Assembly: GCF_000711795.1 (NCBI RefSeq) | Contig: NZ_JONH01000005.1 | Location: 186,001 to 250,000 of the forward strand | Direction of reading: 5' to 3' | Length of the DNA stretch: 64,000 nucleotides | Origin: Vibrio pacinii DSM 19139 | GTDB lineage: Bacteria; Pseudomonadota; Gammaproteobacteria; Enterobacterales; Vibrionaceae | Shown here: one piece after another, positions 1-8,786 of the stretch | Numbering within the stretch: the stretch's first letter is position 1 | Layout: each line of letters starts with the position of its first letter | Made by a program: the position numbers and the translations under genes | The notes under the pieces: model-generated | Told to the model about the DNA's origin: nothing | The model's database searches: none | What the model saw: only the letters and a program-made list of their open reading frames with translations

Positions 1-155
1 ACGCGCTGTGCGCCTTTGTGCCCGTTATTGGCGAGATGCTTGAGACGGTAGCGGTTCAGAGCCATCATGCCTGTCTCGGAACCAGAGAAATATCCTGAAA
101 TAACAATAAGACACGCGAGTAGCGCAAATAAGATACCCGTTGATATGTCGTCCAA
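1..155 (-). CDS. CNNM/CorB-family (HlyC/CorC) membrane protein, N-terminal fragment
   Basis: Partial gene, cut by the window start; the first 51 codons are present. Translation from a TTG at 155 gives a first membrane segment (LLACLIVISGYFSG) followed by SETGMMALNRYRLKHLA, the hallmark N-terminus of the DUF21/CNNM domain seen in CorB/YfjD proteins linked to magnesium or cobalt efflux. The TTG is the first possible start because an in-frame TAA lies two codons upstream, and an AAGGAA ribosome binding site sits about 10 bases before it. The ypjD gene upstream on the same strand matches the usual ffh/ypjD/yfjD neighbourhood. The substrate is inferred from the family only. Confidence 0.85.
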   Translation of the reverse strand, partial: MDDISTGILFALLACLIVISGYFSGSETGMMALNRYRLKHLANNGHKGAQR

Positions 156-292
156 AGCTTATCTTTTCCTTGTTAGGTTTGATTAATTTATGACCTAAAT
201 TGTCATTGAAGTCAATTTCAAATAGGGAACTGCGTAGTGTAAAAGAAAGGTGCTCATGATGCACCTTATGTCGGAAATTTTATCTTTACCTG

Positions 293-1087
293 CTAACGCA
301 AAATGATTTCACGCACAAAACGACTGCCAAAGTAGGCCAGAGTCAATAAGGTTGCCCCTGCGACCGTAAACCATGTCACTTTACGTCCGCGCCAGCCTTT
401 TTGATAGTGACCCCAAAGCAGTACAGAGTAGGCAATCCAAGCAATAAAAGAGAGAATCGCTTTATGTGCTTTGCCTTGGGCGAACATATCTTGCACAAAG
501 AAAAAGCCGGTCAATAAGGTACCAGTCAGAAGAAGGGTGCCAATTAAAATGATATTAAATAGCTGACGTTCAACCATCAACAGTGGCGGCAAATTGGGGT
601 TAATGGCTAGCGCTTTTTTGGTTTTCAGTTTGTGGTCAAGCCAAGCCAATTGAAGCGCGTACAACGCACCAATGGTCAGTGTTGAGTACGAAAATAAGGC
701 AAACGAAATATGAATCAGTAGTTTCGGATCTTGCTCGAGATGGGTAATAAAGGTGCTCGGCAATACCGCGGCTGCAACGAGGTTAATGGCGGCAAAGCTA
801 TAAACCACAGGCAGTAAGAACCACAAACGGGTTTTGAGCATCGCGATGCTCATCACCAAAGAGATAATAAAGCTTATCAACGAGGCGACGTTGAGAATAC
901 TGAGGTTTTGTCCGGAACTGCCTAATATCAGATCACTAAGTAGCCAAGCATGAAAAGCCAGCGCAAGAAAAGCACTGACAAACACAGTTTTAACGCGGAT
1001 GCCTGTCTGGTGAACAAGTCCCGGAACTATGGTAGCAATCGCTAATAGATAGAGTATTGCAGCAACGATGGCGATTAGGTTATCCAT
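293..1087 (-). CDS. ypjD: YpjD/CcsA-like inner membrane protein (cytochrome c assembly family)
   Basis: 264-residue integral membrane protein with about eight hydrophobic segments beginning at the extreme N-terminus (LIAIVAAILYLLAIATIV). The family carries the cytochrome c assembly (CcsA/CcmC-like) fold. In E. coli the homologue lies next to ffh and yfjD, as here, and the family has been linked to metal-ion (CorB/C) functions; no precise reaction is established. The gene is divergent from ffh and is followed on the same strand by the CNNM gene, suggesting co-transcription. An AGAGA sequence precedes the ATG. Family assignment is good, function is uncertain. Confidence 0.85.
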   Translation of the reverse strand: MDNLIAIVAAILYLLAIATIVPGLVHQTGIRVKTVFVSAFLALAFHAWLLSDLILGSSGQNLSILNVASLISFIISLVMSIAMLKTRLWFLLPVVYSFAAINLVAAAVLPSTFITHLEQDPKLLIHISFALFSYSTLTIGALYALQLAWLDHKLKTKKALAINPNLPPLLMVERQLFNIILIGTLLLTGTLLTGFFFVQDMFAQGKAHKAILSFIAWIAYSVLLWGHYQKGWRGRKVTWFTVAGATLLTLAYFGSRFVREIILR

Positions 1088-1296
1088 TAGTCTCTATAAG
1101 CTGGTGGATTTTTAACAAATTATACCCTGCATCAACGGCTTGAGCTATGAATTATCACTTTCATTTGCGTGACATGAGATATCAAAAGTTATCTAGGCAG
1201 TGTCAAGCTTGGGTTGGCTAAGGTATACTTGTAGTAATTTGTCGCCGAAATGACACGGCGAGTCTCCCTAAACACCGTCAAGGTAAAGAGAGTAAG

Positions 1297-2685
1297 ATGT
1301 TTGAGAATTTAACGGATCGTTTATCCAAAACGCTGAAAAACATCAGCGGAAAAGGTCGTTTGACCGAAGATAATATCAAAGAGACGTTGCGTGAAGTGCG
1401 TATGGCGCTTCTTGAAGCCGACGTGGCACTACCGGTTGTACGTGATTTTATTAAGCGCGTAAAAGAGTCTGCAGTTGGTGTTGAGGTCTCTAAATCGCTC
1501 ACTCCAGGTCAAGAGTTCATTAAGATTGTTCAAAATGAACTTGAAGCCGTGATGGGTGAATCCAATGAAGCGTTGAATCTGGCTGCGCAGCCACCGGCTG
1601 TGATTTTAATGGCAGGTTTACAAGGTGCGGGTAAAACAACCTCGGTAGGTAAGCTGTCTAAATTACTGACTGAGCGAGACAAAAAGAAAGTCTTAGTTGT
1701 TTCTGCTGACGTTTACCGTCCTGCGGCGATAAAACAGCTAGAAACATTGGCATCAGATGTTGGTGTTGATTTCTTCCCTTCTTCAGCGGATCAAAAGCCG
1801 CTCGATATTGCTAATGCAGCGATTGATCATGCCAAGAAGAAATTCTACGACGTGTTGGTTGTCGATACGGCTGGTCGTTTAGCGATTGATGAGCAGATGA
1901 TGGGGGAGATCAAAGATCTTCACTCGGCAATTAACCCGGTTGAAACCTTATTCGTTGTTGATGCAATGACAGGTCAAGATGCAGCGAACACGGCCAAAGC
2001 GTTTGGTGATGCCCTGCCTCTAACTGGTGTGATTCTGACCAAGGTAGATGGTGATGCTCGTGGTGGTGCGGCACTGTCTGTACGTCATATTACCGGTAAG
2101 CCGATTAAATTCCTCGGTGTTGGTGAAAAAACTGACGCGTTAGAACCATTCCACCCTGATCGTGTTGCCTCGCGTATCCTTGGTATGGGTGATGTGCTGT
2201 CTTTGATTGAAGATCTGCAGCGTAATGTCGATACCGAGCAAGCTGAGAAACTTGCGAAAAAGTTCAAAGAGAAAAAAGGCTTTGATCTTGAAGACTTTCG
2301 TGAGCAGCTAGGTCAAATGCAAAACATGGGCGGCATGATGGGCATGATGGATAAGCTGCCCGGCATGAGCAACTTACCAGATAATGTTAAAGATAAAGTT
2401 GATGACAAGATGTTCCATCAAATGGAAGCGATCATTAACTCAATGACGATGAAAGAGCGTCAACGCCCAGAGCTTATCAAAGGGTCACGTAAAAAGCGTA
2501 TTGCGGCAGGTTCTGGTACTCAGGTACAAGATGTAAACCGCCTGCTCAAACAGTTCACTCAGATGCAGAAAATGATGAAAAAAATGCAGAAGGGTGGCAT
2601 GAAAGGTATGATGCGCAACATGCAAGGCATGATGGGTGGCATGGGCGGAATGGGTGGCGGCGGCTTCAATCCATTTGGCCGTTAA
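1297..2685 (+). CDS. ffh: Signal recognition particle protein Ffh (SRP54)
   Basis: GTPase subunit of the bacterial signal recognition particle; with 4.5S RNA it binds hydrophobic signal sequences on ribosomes and delivers them to FtsY at the inner membrane. 462 residues, normal for the family. An N-terminal four-helix N domain (1-90) is followed by the G domain, with P-loop GLQGAGKTT near residue 107, DTAGR near 190 and TKVDGDARGG near 248. The C-terminal M domain (about 328-462) is very rich in methionine and ends in a Met/Gly-rich tail that binds RNA and signal peptide. It is divergent from ypjD. Two hairpins separate it from rpsP, so it is probably transcribed partly apart from the ribosomal genes. 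Confidence 0.98.
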   Translation: MFENLTDRLSKTLKNISGKGRLTEDNIKETLREVRMALLEADVALPVVRDFIKRVKESAVGVEVSKSLTPGQEFIKIVQNELEAVMGESNEALNLAAQPPAVILMAGLQGAGKTTSVGKLSKLLTERDKKKVLVVSADVYRPAAIKQLETLASDVGVDFFPSSADQKPLDIANAAIDHAKKKFYDVLVVDTAGRLAIDEQMMGEIKDLHSAINPVETLFVVDAMTGQDAANTAKAFGDALPLTGVILTKVDGDARGGAALSVRHITGKPIKFLGVGEKTDALEPFHPDRVASRILGMGDVLSLIEDLQRNVDTEQAEKLAKKFKEKKGFDLEDFREQLGQMQNMGGMMGMMDKLPGMSNLPDNVKDKVDDKMFHQMEAIINSMTMKERQRPELIKGSRKKRIAAGSGTQVQDVNRLLKQFTQMQKMMKKMQKGGMKGMMRNMQGMMGGMGGMGGGGFNPFGR

Positions 2686-2778
2686 ATCCAAACTGCGACA
2701 AAAATTTCAAGGTGTTAGCTACGTCACAAACTTAGAGCGATTTTTATGTTGGTGAAAAAGTAGCTAAAGACCTTGCAA

Positions 2779-2816
2779 TGATCCGGAATAAGAGTAAAAT
2801 TCCGGAGCTTTATTTT
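2779..2816 (+). terminator. Terminator-like hairpin downstream of ffh
   Basis: An 8-bp perfect stem (TCCGGAAT at 2782-2789 pairing with ATTCCGGA at 2799-2806) is followed by GCTTTATTTT. The form is that of a weak Rho-independent terminator for ffh, or a site limiting read-through into rpsP. Confidence 0.55.
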
Positions 2817-2822
2817 GGCACG

Positions 2823-2873
2823 AGCCCCAAACTATTTAGCGATAAATGGTTCTTGGGGTTAATTTTATTTTTG
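2823..2873 (+). terminator. Second terminator-like or leader hairpin ahead of rpsP
   Basis: CCCCAA (2825-2830) pairs with TTGGGG (2853-2858), and the stem extends inward through ACTATTTA/TAAATGGT with one G-U pair and a GCGA loop. A run TTAATTTTATTTTT follows directly. It lies 20-65 bases before the rpsP ATG, so it could be an attenuator or leader structure for the ribosomal operon as well as a terminator. Confidence 0.5.
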
Positions 2874-2892
2874 AGAAAGCAAAGAGGACGAC

Positions 2893-3141
2893 ATGGTAAC
2901 CATTCGTTTGGCACGTCACGGCGCTAAAAAGCGTCCATTTTATCAAATCGTAGTTGCGGATAGCCGCAACGCAGCAACTGGCCGTTTCATTGAGAAAGTG
3001 GGTTTCTTTAACCCAACGGCTCAAGGTCAAGAAGAAGGTCTACGTCTAGACCTAGATCGCGTTAACCATTGGGTTGGTCAAGGCGCATCTGTATCTGACC
3101 GCGTTGCTAAGCTAGTTAAAGACGCTCAAAAAGCGGCTTAA
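2893..3141 (+). CDS. rpsP: 30S ribosomal protein S16
   Basis: 82 residues with the invariant N-terminus [20 protein letters not shown] of bS16, which binds 16S rRNA in the 5' domain and helps 30S assembly. It is preceded by AAAGAGGAC as ribosome binding site. It is the first gene of rpsP-rimM-trmD-rplS, an arrangement conserved across gammaproteobacteria that joins two ribosomal proteins to a 30S maturation factor and a tRNA methyltransferase. Length and context are normal. Confidence 0.98.
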   Translation: MVTIRLARHGAKKRPFYQIVVADSRNAATGRFIEKVGFFNPTAQGQEEGLRLDLDRVNHWVGQGASVSDRVAKLVKDAQKAA

Positions 3142-3166
3142 TTCTTGATAAAGAAGAAATTAGCTT

Positions 3167-3715
3167 ATGTCGATGAAAGGTAATGAAACGATGAGCGAAG
3201 ACAAGATTGTTGTGGGTAAGTTCGGTGCTTCTTACGGCATTCGTGGTTGGCTTAAAGTTTTGTCCTATACAGACGATGCTGAAAGCATATTTGATTACAC
3301 CCCTTGGTACATTAATCAAGGTGGAAAGTGGGTTGAGTACAAAGCTGAAAGTTGGAAGCGCCATAACAAAGGTTTGGTGGTAAAACTTGAAGGTCTGGAA
3401 GTGCGTGAAGATGCACAAATCCTGACAAATTTTGAAATCTCAATTGACCCTGCGGTTTTACCAGAATTGCCATCAGATGAATTCTATTGGCGTGATTTGA
3501 TTGGAATGCAAGTCGTGACTGATAAAGGTTATGATCTCGGCATTGTCTCTGACATGCTTGAGACAGGTTCCAACGATGTTTTGGTAATTAAAGCAAATCT
3601 TAAAGATGCTTTCGGGCAAAAGGAACGACTAATCCCGTTCCTTGAAGAGCAAGTGATCAAAAATATTGATCGTGAAGCTCAACGGATCGAAGTTGACTGG
3701 GATCCTGGATTTTAA
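3167..3715 (+). CDS. rimM: 16S rRNA maturation protein RimM
   Basis: 182-residue assembly factor that binds S19 and helps mature the head of the 30S subunit. The N-terminal RimM domain ([21 protein letters not shown], near residues 14-34) is a beta-barrel, and a PRC-barrel-like C-terminal domain starts near residue 100 ([15 protein letters not shown]). It begins 25 bases after rpsP. A second in-frame ATG at 3191 has AAAGG upstream and is an alternative start that would remove eight residues; the longer form is kept because Vibrio homologues I recall also carry the extension. Confidence 0.96.
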   Translation: MSMKGNETMSEDKIVVGKFGASYGIRGWLKVLSYTDDAESIFDYTPWYINQGGKWVEYKAESWKRHNKGLVVKLEGLEVREDAQILTNFEISIDPAVLPELPSDEFYWRDLIGMQVVTDKGYDLGIVSDMLETGSNDVLVIKANLKDAFGQKERLIPFLEEQVIKNIDREAQRIEVDWDPGF

Positions 3716-3740
3716 CTCCAAGTAACGGAGCGATTGAACA

Positions 3741-4490
3741 ATGTGGGTTGGCATAATTAGCCTATTTCCAGAAATGTTCCGCAGCGTTACTGATTTTGGA
3801 GTAACAGGTCAAGCGGTTAAAAAAGGTCTTTTGTCGATTAAGACTTGGAATCCTCGTGATTTCACGCACGACAAGCATCGCACTGTTGATGATAGACCTT
3901 ACGGTGGTGGTCCTGGCATGTTGATGATGGTTCAGCCTTTGCGCGACGCTATTCATACTGCCAAGCAAGCAGCACCGGGAAAGACGAAAGTCATCTACCT
4001 TTCTCCTCAAGGTCGTAAACTCGACCAGCAAGGAGTTGAAGAGTTGGCAACCAATGAGAACTTGCTTCTTATTTGCGGCCGCTATGAAGGGGTAGATGAG
4101 CGTATCATTCAATCCGAAGTTGACGAAGAATGGTCAATCGGTGATTTTGTGATGACGGGTGGTGAAATACCAGCCATGACGTTGATAGATTCTGTTTCGC
4201 GGTTTGTTCCGGGAGTGCTAGGAGATTTCGCGTCAGCAGAAGAAGACTCTTTTGCCAATGGTTTGTTAGATTGCCCTCACTATACGCGCCCTGAGGTATT
4301 AGACGGTCGAGAAGTACCTGCGGTACTTAAGTCTGGTAACCACAAGGATATTCGTCTCTGGCGACTTAAACAATCGTTAGGCCGAACTTGGCTGAGAAGA
4401 CCAGAGCTCCTGGAAAACCTAGCTCTGACTGACGAACAGGAACAATTACTGGCCGAATTTATCAAAGCACATCGCAATGGTGAAAAGTAA
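3741..4490 (+). CDS. trmD: tRNA (guanine-37-N1)-methyltransferase TrmD
   Basis: SPOUT-family methyltransferase that uses S-adenosylmethionine to form m1G37 in tRNAs reading CNN codons, preventing +1 frameshifting. 249 residues, close to the usual length. The N-terminal [13 protein letters not shown] and the [10 protein letters not shown] stretch (about 55-64) are typical. The trefoil-knot SAM site is recognisable as [14 protein letters not shown] (about 110-123), followed by [11 protein letters not shown]. It lies 25 bases after rimM in the rpsP operon with ACGGAG upstream. Confidence 0.98.
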   Translation: MWVGIISLFPEMFRSVTDFGVTGQAVKKGLLSIKTWNPRDFTHDKHRTVDDRPYGGGPGMLMMVQPLRDAIHTAKQAAPGKTKVIYLSPQGRKLDQQGVEELATNENLLLICGRYEGVDERIIQSEVDEEWSIGDFVMTGGEIPAMTLIDSVSRFVPGVLGDFASAEEDSFANGLLDCPHYTRPEVLDGREVPAVLKSGNHKDIRLWRLKQSLGRTWLRRPELLENLALTDEQEQLLAEFIKAHRNGEK

Positions 4491-4538
4491 GCAGTAACCT
4501 ATTTAATTTAGTATCAGTTTATTCTAGGAATTTATAAA

Positions 4539-4892
4539 ATGAGTAACATCATCAAGGCTCTTGAAGAAGAGCAAATGAAATCAGGCCTACCTAAATTTGC
4601 ACCAGGTGACACTGTTGTCGTTCAAGTTAAGGTAAAAGAAGGTGAACGTGAGCGTCTACAGGCTTTTGAAGGCGTTGTAATCGCAATCCGTAACCGTGGC
4701 CTACACTCTGCTTTCACTGTACGTAAGATTTCTAACGGTGAAGGTGTTGAGCGTACGTTCCAAACACACTCTCCAATTGTTGATAGCATCGAAGTTAAAC
4801 GCCGTGGTGCAGTACGTCGTGCCAAGTTGTACTACCTACGTGAGCGTTCTGGTAAGTCGGCTCGTATTAAAGAGAAACTTGCTAAGAAGTAA
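4539..4892 (+). CDS. rplS: 50S ribosomal protein L19
   Basis: 117 residues of bL19, located at the 30S-50S interface. Typical segments are [30 protein letters not shown] and the basic C-terminus [26 protein letters not shown]. It is the last gene of the rpsP operon, 48 bases after trmD, and is followed directly by a strong terminator. Confidence 0.98.
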   Translation: MSNIIKALEEEQMKSGLPKFAPGDTVVVQVKVKEGERERLQAFEGVVIAIRNRGLHSAFTVRKISNGEGVERTFQTHSPIVDSIEVKRRGAVRRAKLYYLRERSGKSARIKEKLAKK

Positions 4893-4918
4893 TGCTATAA
4901 CTAGCGTTCTCATAGTAT

Positions 4919-4948
4919 TAGCGGAGGCCTTAGGCCTCCGCTTTTTTA
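4919..4948 (+). terminator. Rho-independent terminator of the rpsP-rplS operon
   Basis: A near-perfect GC-rich palindrome, GCGGAGGCC/GGCCTCCGC at 4921-4941, is followed by TTTTTTATTTG, 28 bases after the rplS stop. Confidence 0.9.
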
Positions 4949-4998
4949 TTTGAGGTTTTTGGTTTGCTCTTTTAATCGGCTAAAGACATTTTGCTTCT

Positions 4999-5193
4999 TT
5001 AGTATTGGTCTTCTGACCAGCCATCCGAGTCTGACATGTCTGGTGCTCCAGCAATGGCTTTTTCCTCATCGGCCCACTCGCCAAAATCGATCATTTGGCA
5101 CTGTTTGCTGCAAAAAGGACGATAAGGACTTTGCTCGCCCCATTTGACGTCAGTGCCACATTGTGGGCATTTTACAATGGTTATTTTTGACAT
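4999..5193 (-). CDS. yacG: DNA gyrase inhibitor / zinc-binding protein YacG
   Basis: 64-residue protein with one zinc-binding site formed by CPQCG (about 9-13) and CSKQC (about 28-32), followed by [13 protein letters not shown], the conserved C-terminal element. In E. coli YacG binds GyrB and inhibits gyrase, and is encoded next to zapD and coaE as here. The gene lies downstream of zapD on the same strand and converges with rplS. Confidence 0.95.
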   Translation of the reverse strand: MSKITIVKCPQCGTDVKWGEQSPYRPFCSKQCQMIDFGEWADEEKAIAGAPDMSDSDGWSEDQY

Positions 5194-5258
5194 GGTTACT
5201 CTCTTACAAGGAAAGGGATAGATTGACTCGATACCGCGGCAAGTGCTTGAGTGTATGG

Positions 5259-5999
5259 CTAGCTACACACGGCCAACTGAAACTCAATATTGGCAACCGA
5301 TGCTTGCCCTGAGCCAAACTCAATAAATTTAATCGCAAAACGGTTTTTATGACCTGAAATCATAGGGTACACACCATATTGCATTGGAATTTCTAAGCGT
5401 AGAATGTTCGCGTCTTCAGCATCACTTTGAAAAAATCCTGACTGAGCTTGAATCGAACGGAAGTGGCCTGTTTCGCGAGTCAGCTTTAGCCATAACGTTA
5501 ATGCATTGGCTAACGGGCTTAATGAGCTAAGCCACTTTTGAGCATCGGCTTTTTTCTTATCCAGTGGCAGGTGAAGCCAATGGTGTAACGCTGGCAAGTC
5601 AAAACAGCAAGAGCCGCCGGGTAAGTTGAAACGCTGACGAATCGCACCTAAGAAGCGATCTTCTTTAAAGCTTTGGCCAAAACGCTCTGCTGCCATTAAG
5701 TCACTATGTACTTGATCAACTTCATTCAAAATCGCGCTCAGCATCTCTTGATCGACACCGTCAACATTTGACCAGGCGCGATACGCGAGGCGCTGTTTTT
5801 CGATATCTTTGGCCAATTCACTTTTGAGCTGGATCTGTTCGAAGATTTCGAGCAGATCAAACAGTGAGCGATAGAAAATTAAATGCTGCATATCATCACC
5901 AAATTGAGCCGCAATATTTAGTTGATTGAGCAGGGCTTCTACTCTCAAGTAAATACGCGTTTTCTCATTAAGTGGATGTTCGAAGTGATGCGTGGTCAT
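5259..5999 (-). CDS. zapD: Cell division protein ZapD
   Basis: 246-residue cytoplasmic protein of the ZapD (DUF1342/YacF) family that crosslinks FtsZ filaments and stabilises the division ring. The family pattern is clear: [16 protein letters not shown] at the N-terminus, helical central region, and [17 protein letters not shown] near residue 130. It lies between coaE and yacG, the conserved order. Nothing in the sequence departs from the family. Confidence 0.95.
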   Translation of the reverse strand: MTTHHFEHPLNEKTRIYLRVEALLNQLNIAAQFGDDMQHLIFYRSLFDLLEIFEQIQLKSELAKDIEKQRLAYRAWSNVDGVDQEMLSAILNEVDQVHSDLMAAERFGQSFKEDRFLGAIRQRFNLPGGSCCFDLPALHHWLHLPLDKKKADAQKWLSSLSPLANALTLWLKLTRETGHFRSIQAQSGFFQSDAEDANILRLEIPMQYGVYPMISGHKNRFAIKFIEFGSGQASVANIEFQLAVCS

Positions 6000-6033
6000 T
6001 AATATGCAGCTCTGAATGATTCAGTCTTTATTC

Positions 6034-6642
6034 TCACAGATTTTCCCTACTCATTTCTAGGAACTTTTGATGCAATTCTGTGATTTGAGGCAAAAGTTTT
6101 TGGTTTGCTGTACTATTTTTAATCACATAGTCGGCAATTGCCAATCTTTGCTCTCGCGATGCCTGTGACGCAAGGATCGATTTGGCTTGTTCACGACTGA
6201 CCTTGTCGCGCGCCATTGTGCGTTCAATTTGTATTTCTGGCTCGACATCCACCACTAAAACCTTGTCGGCAAGTGCTTGTAAATTATTTTCGACCATCAG
6301 CGGAATAACTAATAACGCGTAGGGGGTTTGGACTTGCTTTAATTGCTGCAACATCTGGCGACGAATCATCGGGTGCAATAACTGGTTCAACCAATGTTTC
6401 TCAGCTGGTTGAGTAAAGATAAGCTCACGCAACTGTGTGCGATCAAGTGTTCCTTGAGCCGTTAAGATCGACGCTCCAAAGTGTTCGACAATCGCTGCTA
6501 ATCCCTCACTGCCAGGCTCGACAACCTCTCGGGCGATCACATCAGCATCAACAATCTCAACGCCAAACTGTTGGTGAAATAGGTTTGCCACTGTGGTCTT
6601 TCCGCTCGCAATGCCGCCTGTTAAGCCAATCACAACCGCCAT
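6034..6642 (-). CDS. coaE: Dephospho-CoA kinase
   Basis: Last step of coenzyme A synthesis: phosphorylates the 3'-hydroxyl of dephospho-CoA with ATP. 202 residues. The P-loop GLTGGIASGKTTVA is at residues 6-19 and DADVIAREVVEPG follows near 33-45. The gene begins one base downstream of the pilD stop, so it is probably co-transcribed with the pil genes, a linkage found in many gammaproteobacteria. Confidence 0.97.
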   Translation of the reverse strand: MAVVIGLTGGIASGKTTVANLFHQQFGVEIVDADVIAREVVEPGSEGLAAIVEHFGASILTAQGTLDRTQLRELIFTQPAEKHWLNQLLHPMIRRQMLQQLKQVQTPYALLVIPLMVENNLQALADKVLVVDVEPEIQIERTMARDKVSREQAKSILASQASREQRLAIADYVIKNSTANQKLLPQITELHQKFLEMSRENL

Positions 6643-6643
6643 G

Positions 6644-7513
6644 TTACACCCCCAAGAATTGGTTGAAATACCAAGCCATAATCGACTCGCCCCACATCAT
6701 GCTTATCCAGCCGGCAATCGCTAGGTAGGGACCGAAGGGAAAAGCTTTATCTATGCCTTGCTGCTTGAGGCGTAACTGAATTAGGCCAAAGATTAATCCG
6801 ACTAAAGAGGAGAGTAAAATGATCAGTGGGAGATGCTGCCAGCCAAGCCAGGCCCCAAGCGCCGCGAGCAGTTTAAAGTCGCCATAACCCATGCCCTCTT
6901 TTCCGGTGAGTAGTTTAAATAACCAATAAACCGACCAGAGCGATAAATAACCCGCCATCGCCCCAATGACTGAGTCTTGCAAAGAGAGTGGGCTGATATT
7001 AAGCAGCGCTAAGGCAATACCCGCCCACGTTAAGGGCAAAGTGAGCTGATCGGGGAGCAGCATGGTATCGAGGTCGATAAAGGTCGCGGCGATCAGAGTA
7101 AAAGTGAAAAACAATAAAGCGACGGAAAAATAGCTGAACCCTTGTTGGTAGGCAATGGCCAAACAGAGCGCCGCACTTAGCAGTTCAACCAGAGGGTAGC
7201 GAATACTAATCGATTCAGAGCAGTGACGACATCGCCCTTTCAGGCGTAACCAACTAAATAGTGGAATATTATCTTTTATTGCCACAGGCTGCTGACATTT
7301 GGGGCAACGTGAGCGCGGCACACTAAGGTTAAACTCTCCTTGTGGTGGCTCTATATGGTATTCGGCAAAGCTTTCTGCGCACTCTTGCCGCCACTCTCTT
7401 TCCATGATCAAAGGTAAGCGGTGAATAACAACATTCAAAAAGCTGCCAATGATCAGACCGAACACACTTGCGAGGGCAGCAAACAGCCAAGGGTAATCGT
7501 TAAATAGTTCCAT
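6644..7513 (-). CDS. pilD: Type IV prepilin peptidase / N-methyltransferase PilD
   Basis: 289-residue inner-membrane aspartic protease that cleaves class III signal peptides of type IV pilins and type II secretion pseudopilins and then methylates the new N-terminus. Two CxxC pairs (CPKC and CRHC, about residues 69-98) form the cytoplasmic zinc site. The two catalytic aspartates lie in [14 protein letters not shown] (about 145-158) and in [10 protein letters not shown] (about 206). About eight membrane segments. It should process PilA encoded upstream and also secretion-system pseudopilins encoded elsewhere. Confidence 0.97.
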   Translation of the reverse strand: MELFNDYPWLFAALASVFGLIIGSFLNVVIHRLPLIMEREWRQECAESFAEYHIEPPQGEFNLSVPRSRCPKCQQPVAIKDNIPLFSWLRLKGRCRHCSESISIRYPLVELLSAALCLAIAYQQGFSYFSVALLFFTFTLIAATFIDLDTMLLPDQLTLPLTWAGIALALLNISPLSLQDSVIGAMAGYLSLWSVYWLFKLLTGKEGMGYGDFKLLAALGAWLGWQHLPLIILLSSLVGLIFGLIQLRLKQQGIDKAFPFGPYLAIAGWISMMWGESIMAWYFNQFLGV

Positions 7514-7550
7514 TTATTTAGGTACGCAGGAAAAGTGTAAGCTCAATATA

Positions 7551-8780
7551 CTATCCTAAGACATTCATTAAGTTAAAGATAGGTAAGTAAAGCGCAACCA
7601 CTAAACTACCGACTATCGTGCCGAGTAGTAAGACCATTAAGGGTTCGAGCGATTTCTCGAGGTTTTCGATTTGATTGTCGATTTCCAATTGGTAAATATC
7701 CGCCACTTTTCTCAGCATATCATCAAGTTGGCCAGACTCTTCACCCACCATGATCATTTGGACCATTAACGCTGGAAAAGCGCCTCTTTCACGCAAAGCA
7801 ATGTAGATCGGCATACCCGCTAAAGTTTGTTCAAAAACGTGCTGTATTGCCTCTTGGTAATAGTGATTAGGTGTGGTTTTTATCGCGCTCGCTAAACCGT
7901 GATGTATCGCTACGCCTGCACTGACGCTGGTCGATAGAGAGCGGCAAAATTTGCTCAAGGCCGCCTTCTCAATCGCACTGCCAACCACCGGTAGCTTTAA
8001 CACCCAAGAGCTGAGGCGCAGCTTCATTATTGGCGAGACCGAAACTAGCTTACGACAGCCCCAGATAACAGCGCCAATCGATAGCAGCAGATAGCCAGTG
8101 TAATTTTGGATGAATCTTGACACCTTTAGTACCTGTTGGGTGAACCATGGTAGTTGAGCGCCAAGACCTGCAAACATAGCTTCAAATTGTGGGACCACGA
8201 AGGCCAGCATCAAATAACTGACTATGATGGCGGTGGCAAGAACCAAAGTGGGATAGATCAAGGCGGTTTTAAGTTTTGCTTTTAAGCGCTGACTTTTTTC
8301 ACGATAAGTCGCCAGGCGCTCAATGACGTCGCTGAGTCGACCGCTCTGTTCGCCGACTTTGACCAGGTCGCGATAGAAGTCATCAAACAGTACGCTTGTT
8401 TGCCCCATCGCCTGTGAAATCGGTGTGCCAGATTCGACAATAGCGCTCATGCGTGTTATCAGCAGTCTCATTTCGGCTTTACGCTGGTTATGGCTAATCA
8501 GTTTGAGCGCATGCACTAGCGTCACGCCACTGGCTAACATGGTGGCTAATTGGCGTGTCATGACAGTGATGTCTTGTGGGCGAGCTTTATGTTGCCAGCG
8601 AGATAGTAATGAGCTGTTGCGTCGTTTGAGGCTCAGCAAGGTGATCGAGTTGTTTTTTAAGTGGTGGCGAATGTCACTCTCGTGACTGGCGAGCATTTTT
8701 CCGCAGCAACGTTTGCCAGCGGTGTTGATGCCTTTCCAGTGATAATGACTTAATGGCGTGCGCGAGGGTAACATCATCAT
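7551..8780 (-). CDS. pilC: Type IV pilus inner membrane platform protein PilC
   Basis: 409-residue polytopic protein of the GspF/PilC family that anchors the pilus motor and passes pilin subunits into the fibre. It carries two repeats of the T2SSF domain (about 70-195 and 270-395), with the three expected membrane segments, including a strong one near residues 170-190 and one at the C-terminus. It lies 6 bases downstream of pilB and before pilD. Length is normal. Confidence 0.96.
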   Translation of the reverse strand: MMMLPSRTPLSHYHWKGINTAGKRCCGKMLASHESDIRHHLKNNSITLLSLKRRNSSLLSRWQHKARPQDITVMTRQLATMLASGVTLVHALKLISHNQRKAEMRLLITRMSAIVESGTPISQAMGQTSVLFDDFYRDLVKVGEQSGRLSDVIERLATYREKSQRLKAKLKTALIYPTLVLATAIIVSYLMLAFVVPQFEAMFAGLGAQLPWFTQQVLKVSRFIQNYTGYLLLSIGAVIWGCRKLVSVSPIMKLRLSSWVLKLPVVGSAIEKAALSKFCRSLSTSVSAGVAIHHGLASAIKTTPNHYYQEAIQHVFEQTLAGMPIYIALRERGAFPALMVQMIMVGEESGQLDDMLRKVADIYQLEIDNQIENLEKSLEPLMVLLLGTIVGSLVVALYLPIFNLMNVLG

Positions 8781-8786
8781 TAAGCG

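Noticed and set aside
25..264. 79-codon minus-strand frame at the window start
   Set aside because: Overlaps the CNNM gene start in another frame; the CNNM frame has a recognisable domain and ribosome binding site.
1201..1235. Sigma-70 promoter for ffh with a TATACT -10 at 1224-1229
   Set aside because: The -10 is good but no acceptable -35 at the right distance was found, so it is not listed as a feature.
4696..4953. 85-codon plus-strand frame overlapping rplS and its terminator
   Set aside because: Out of frame with rplS and runs through the terminator hairpin.
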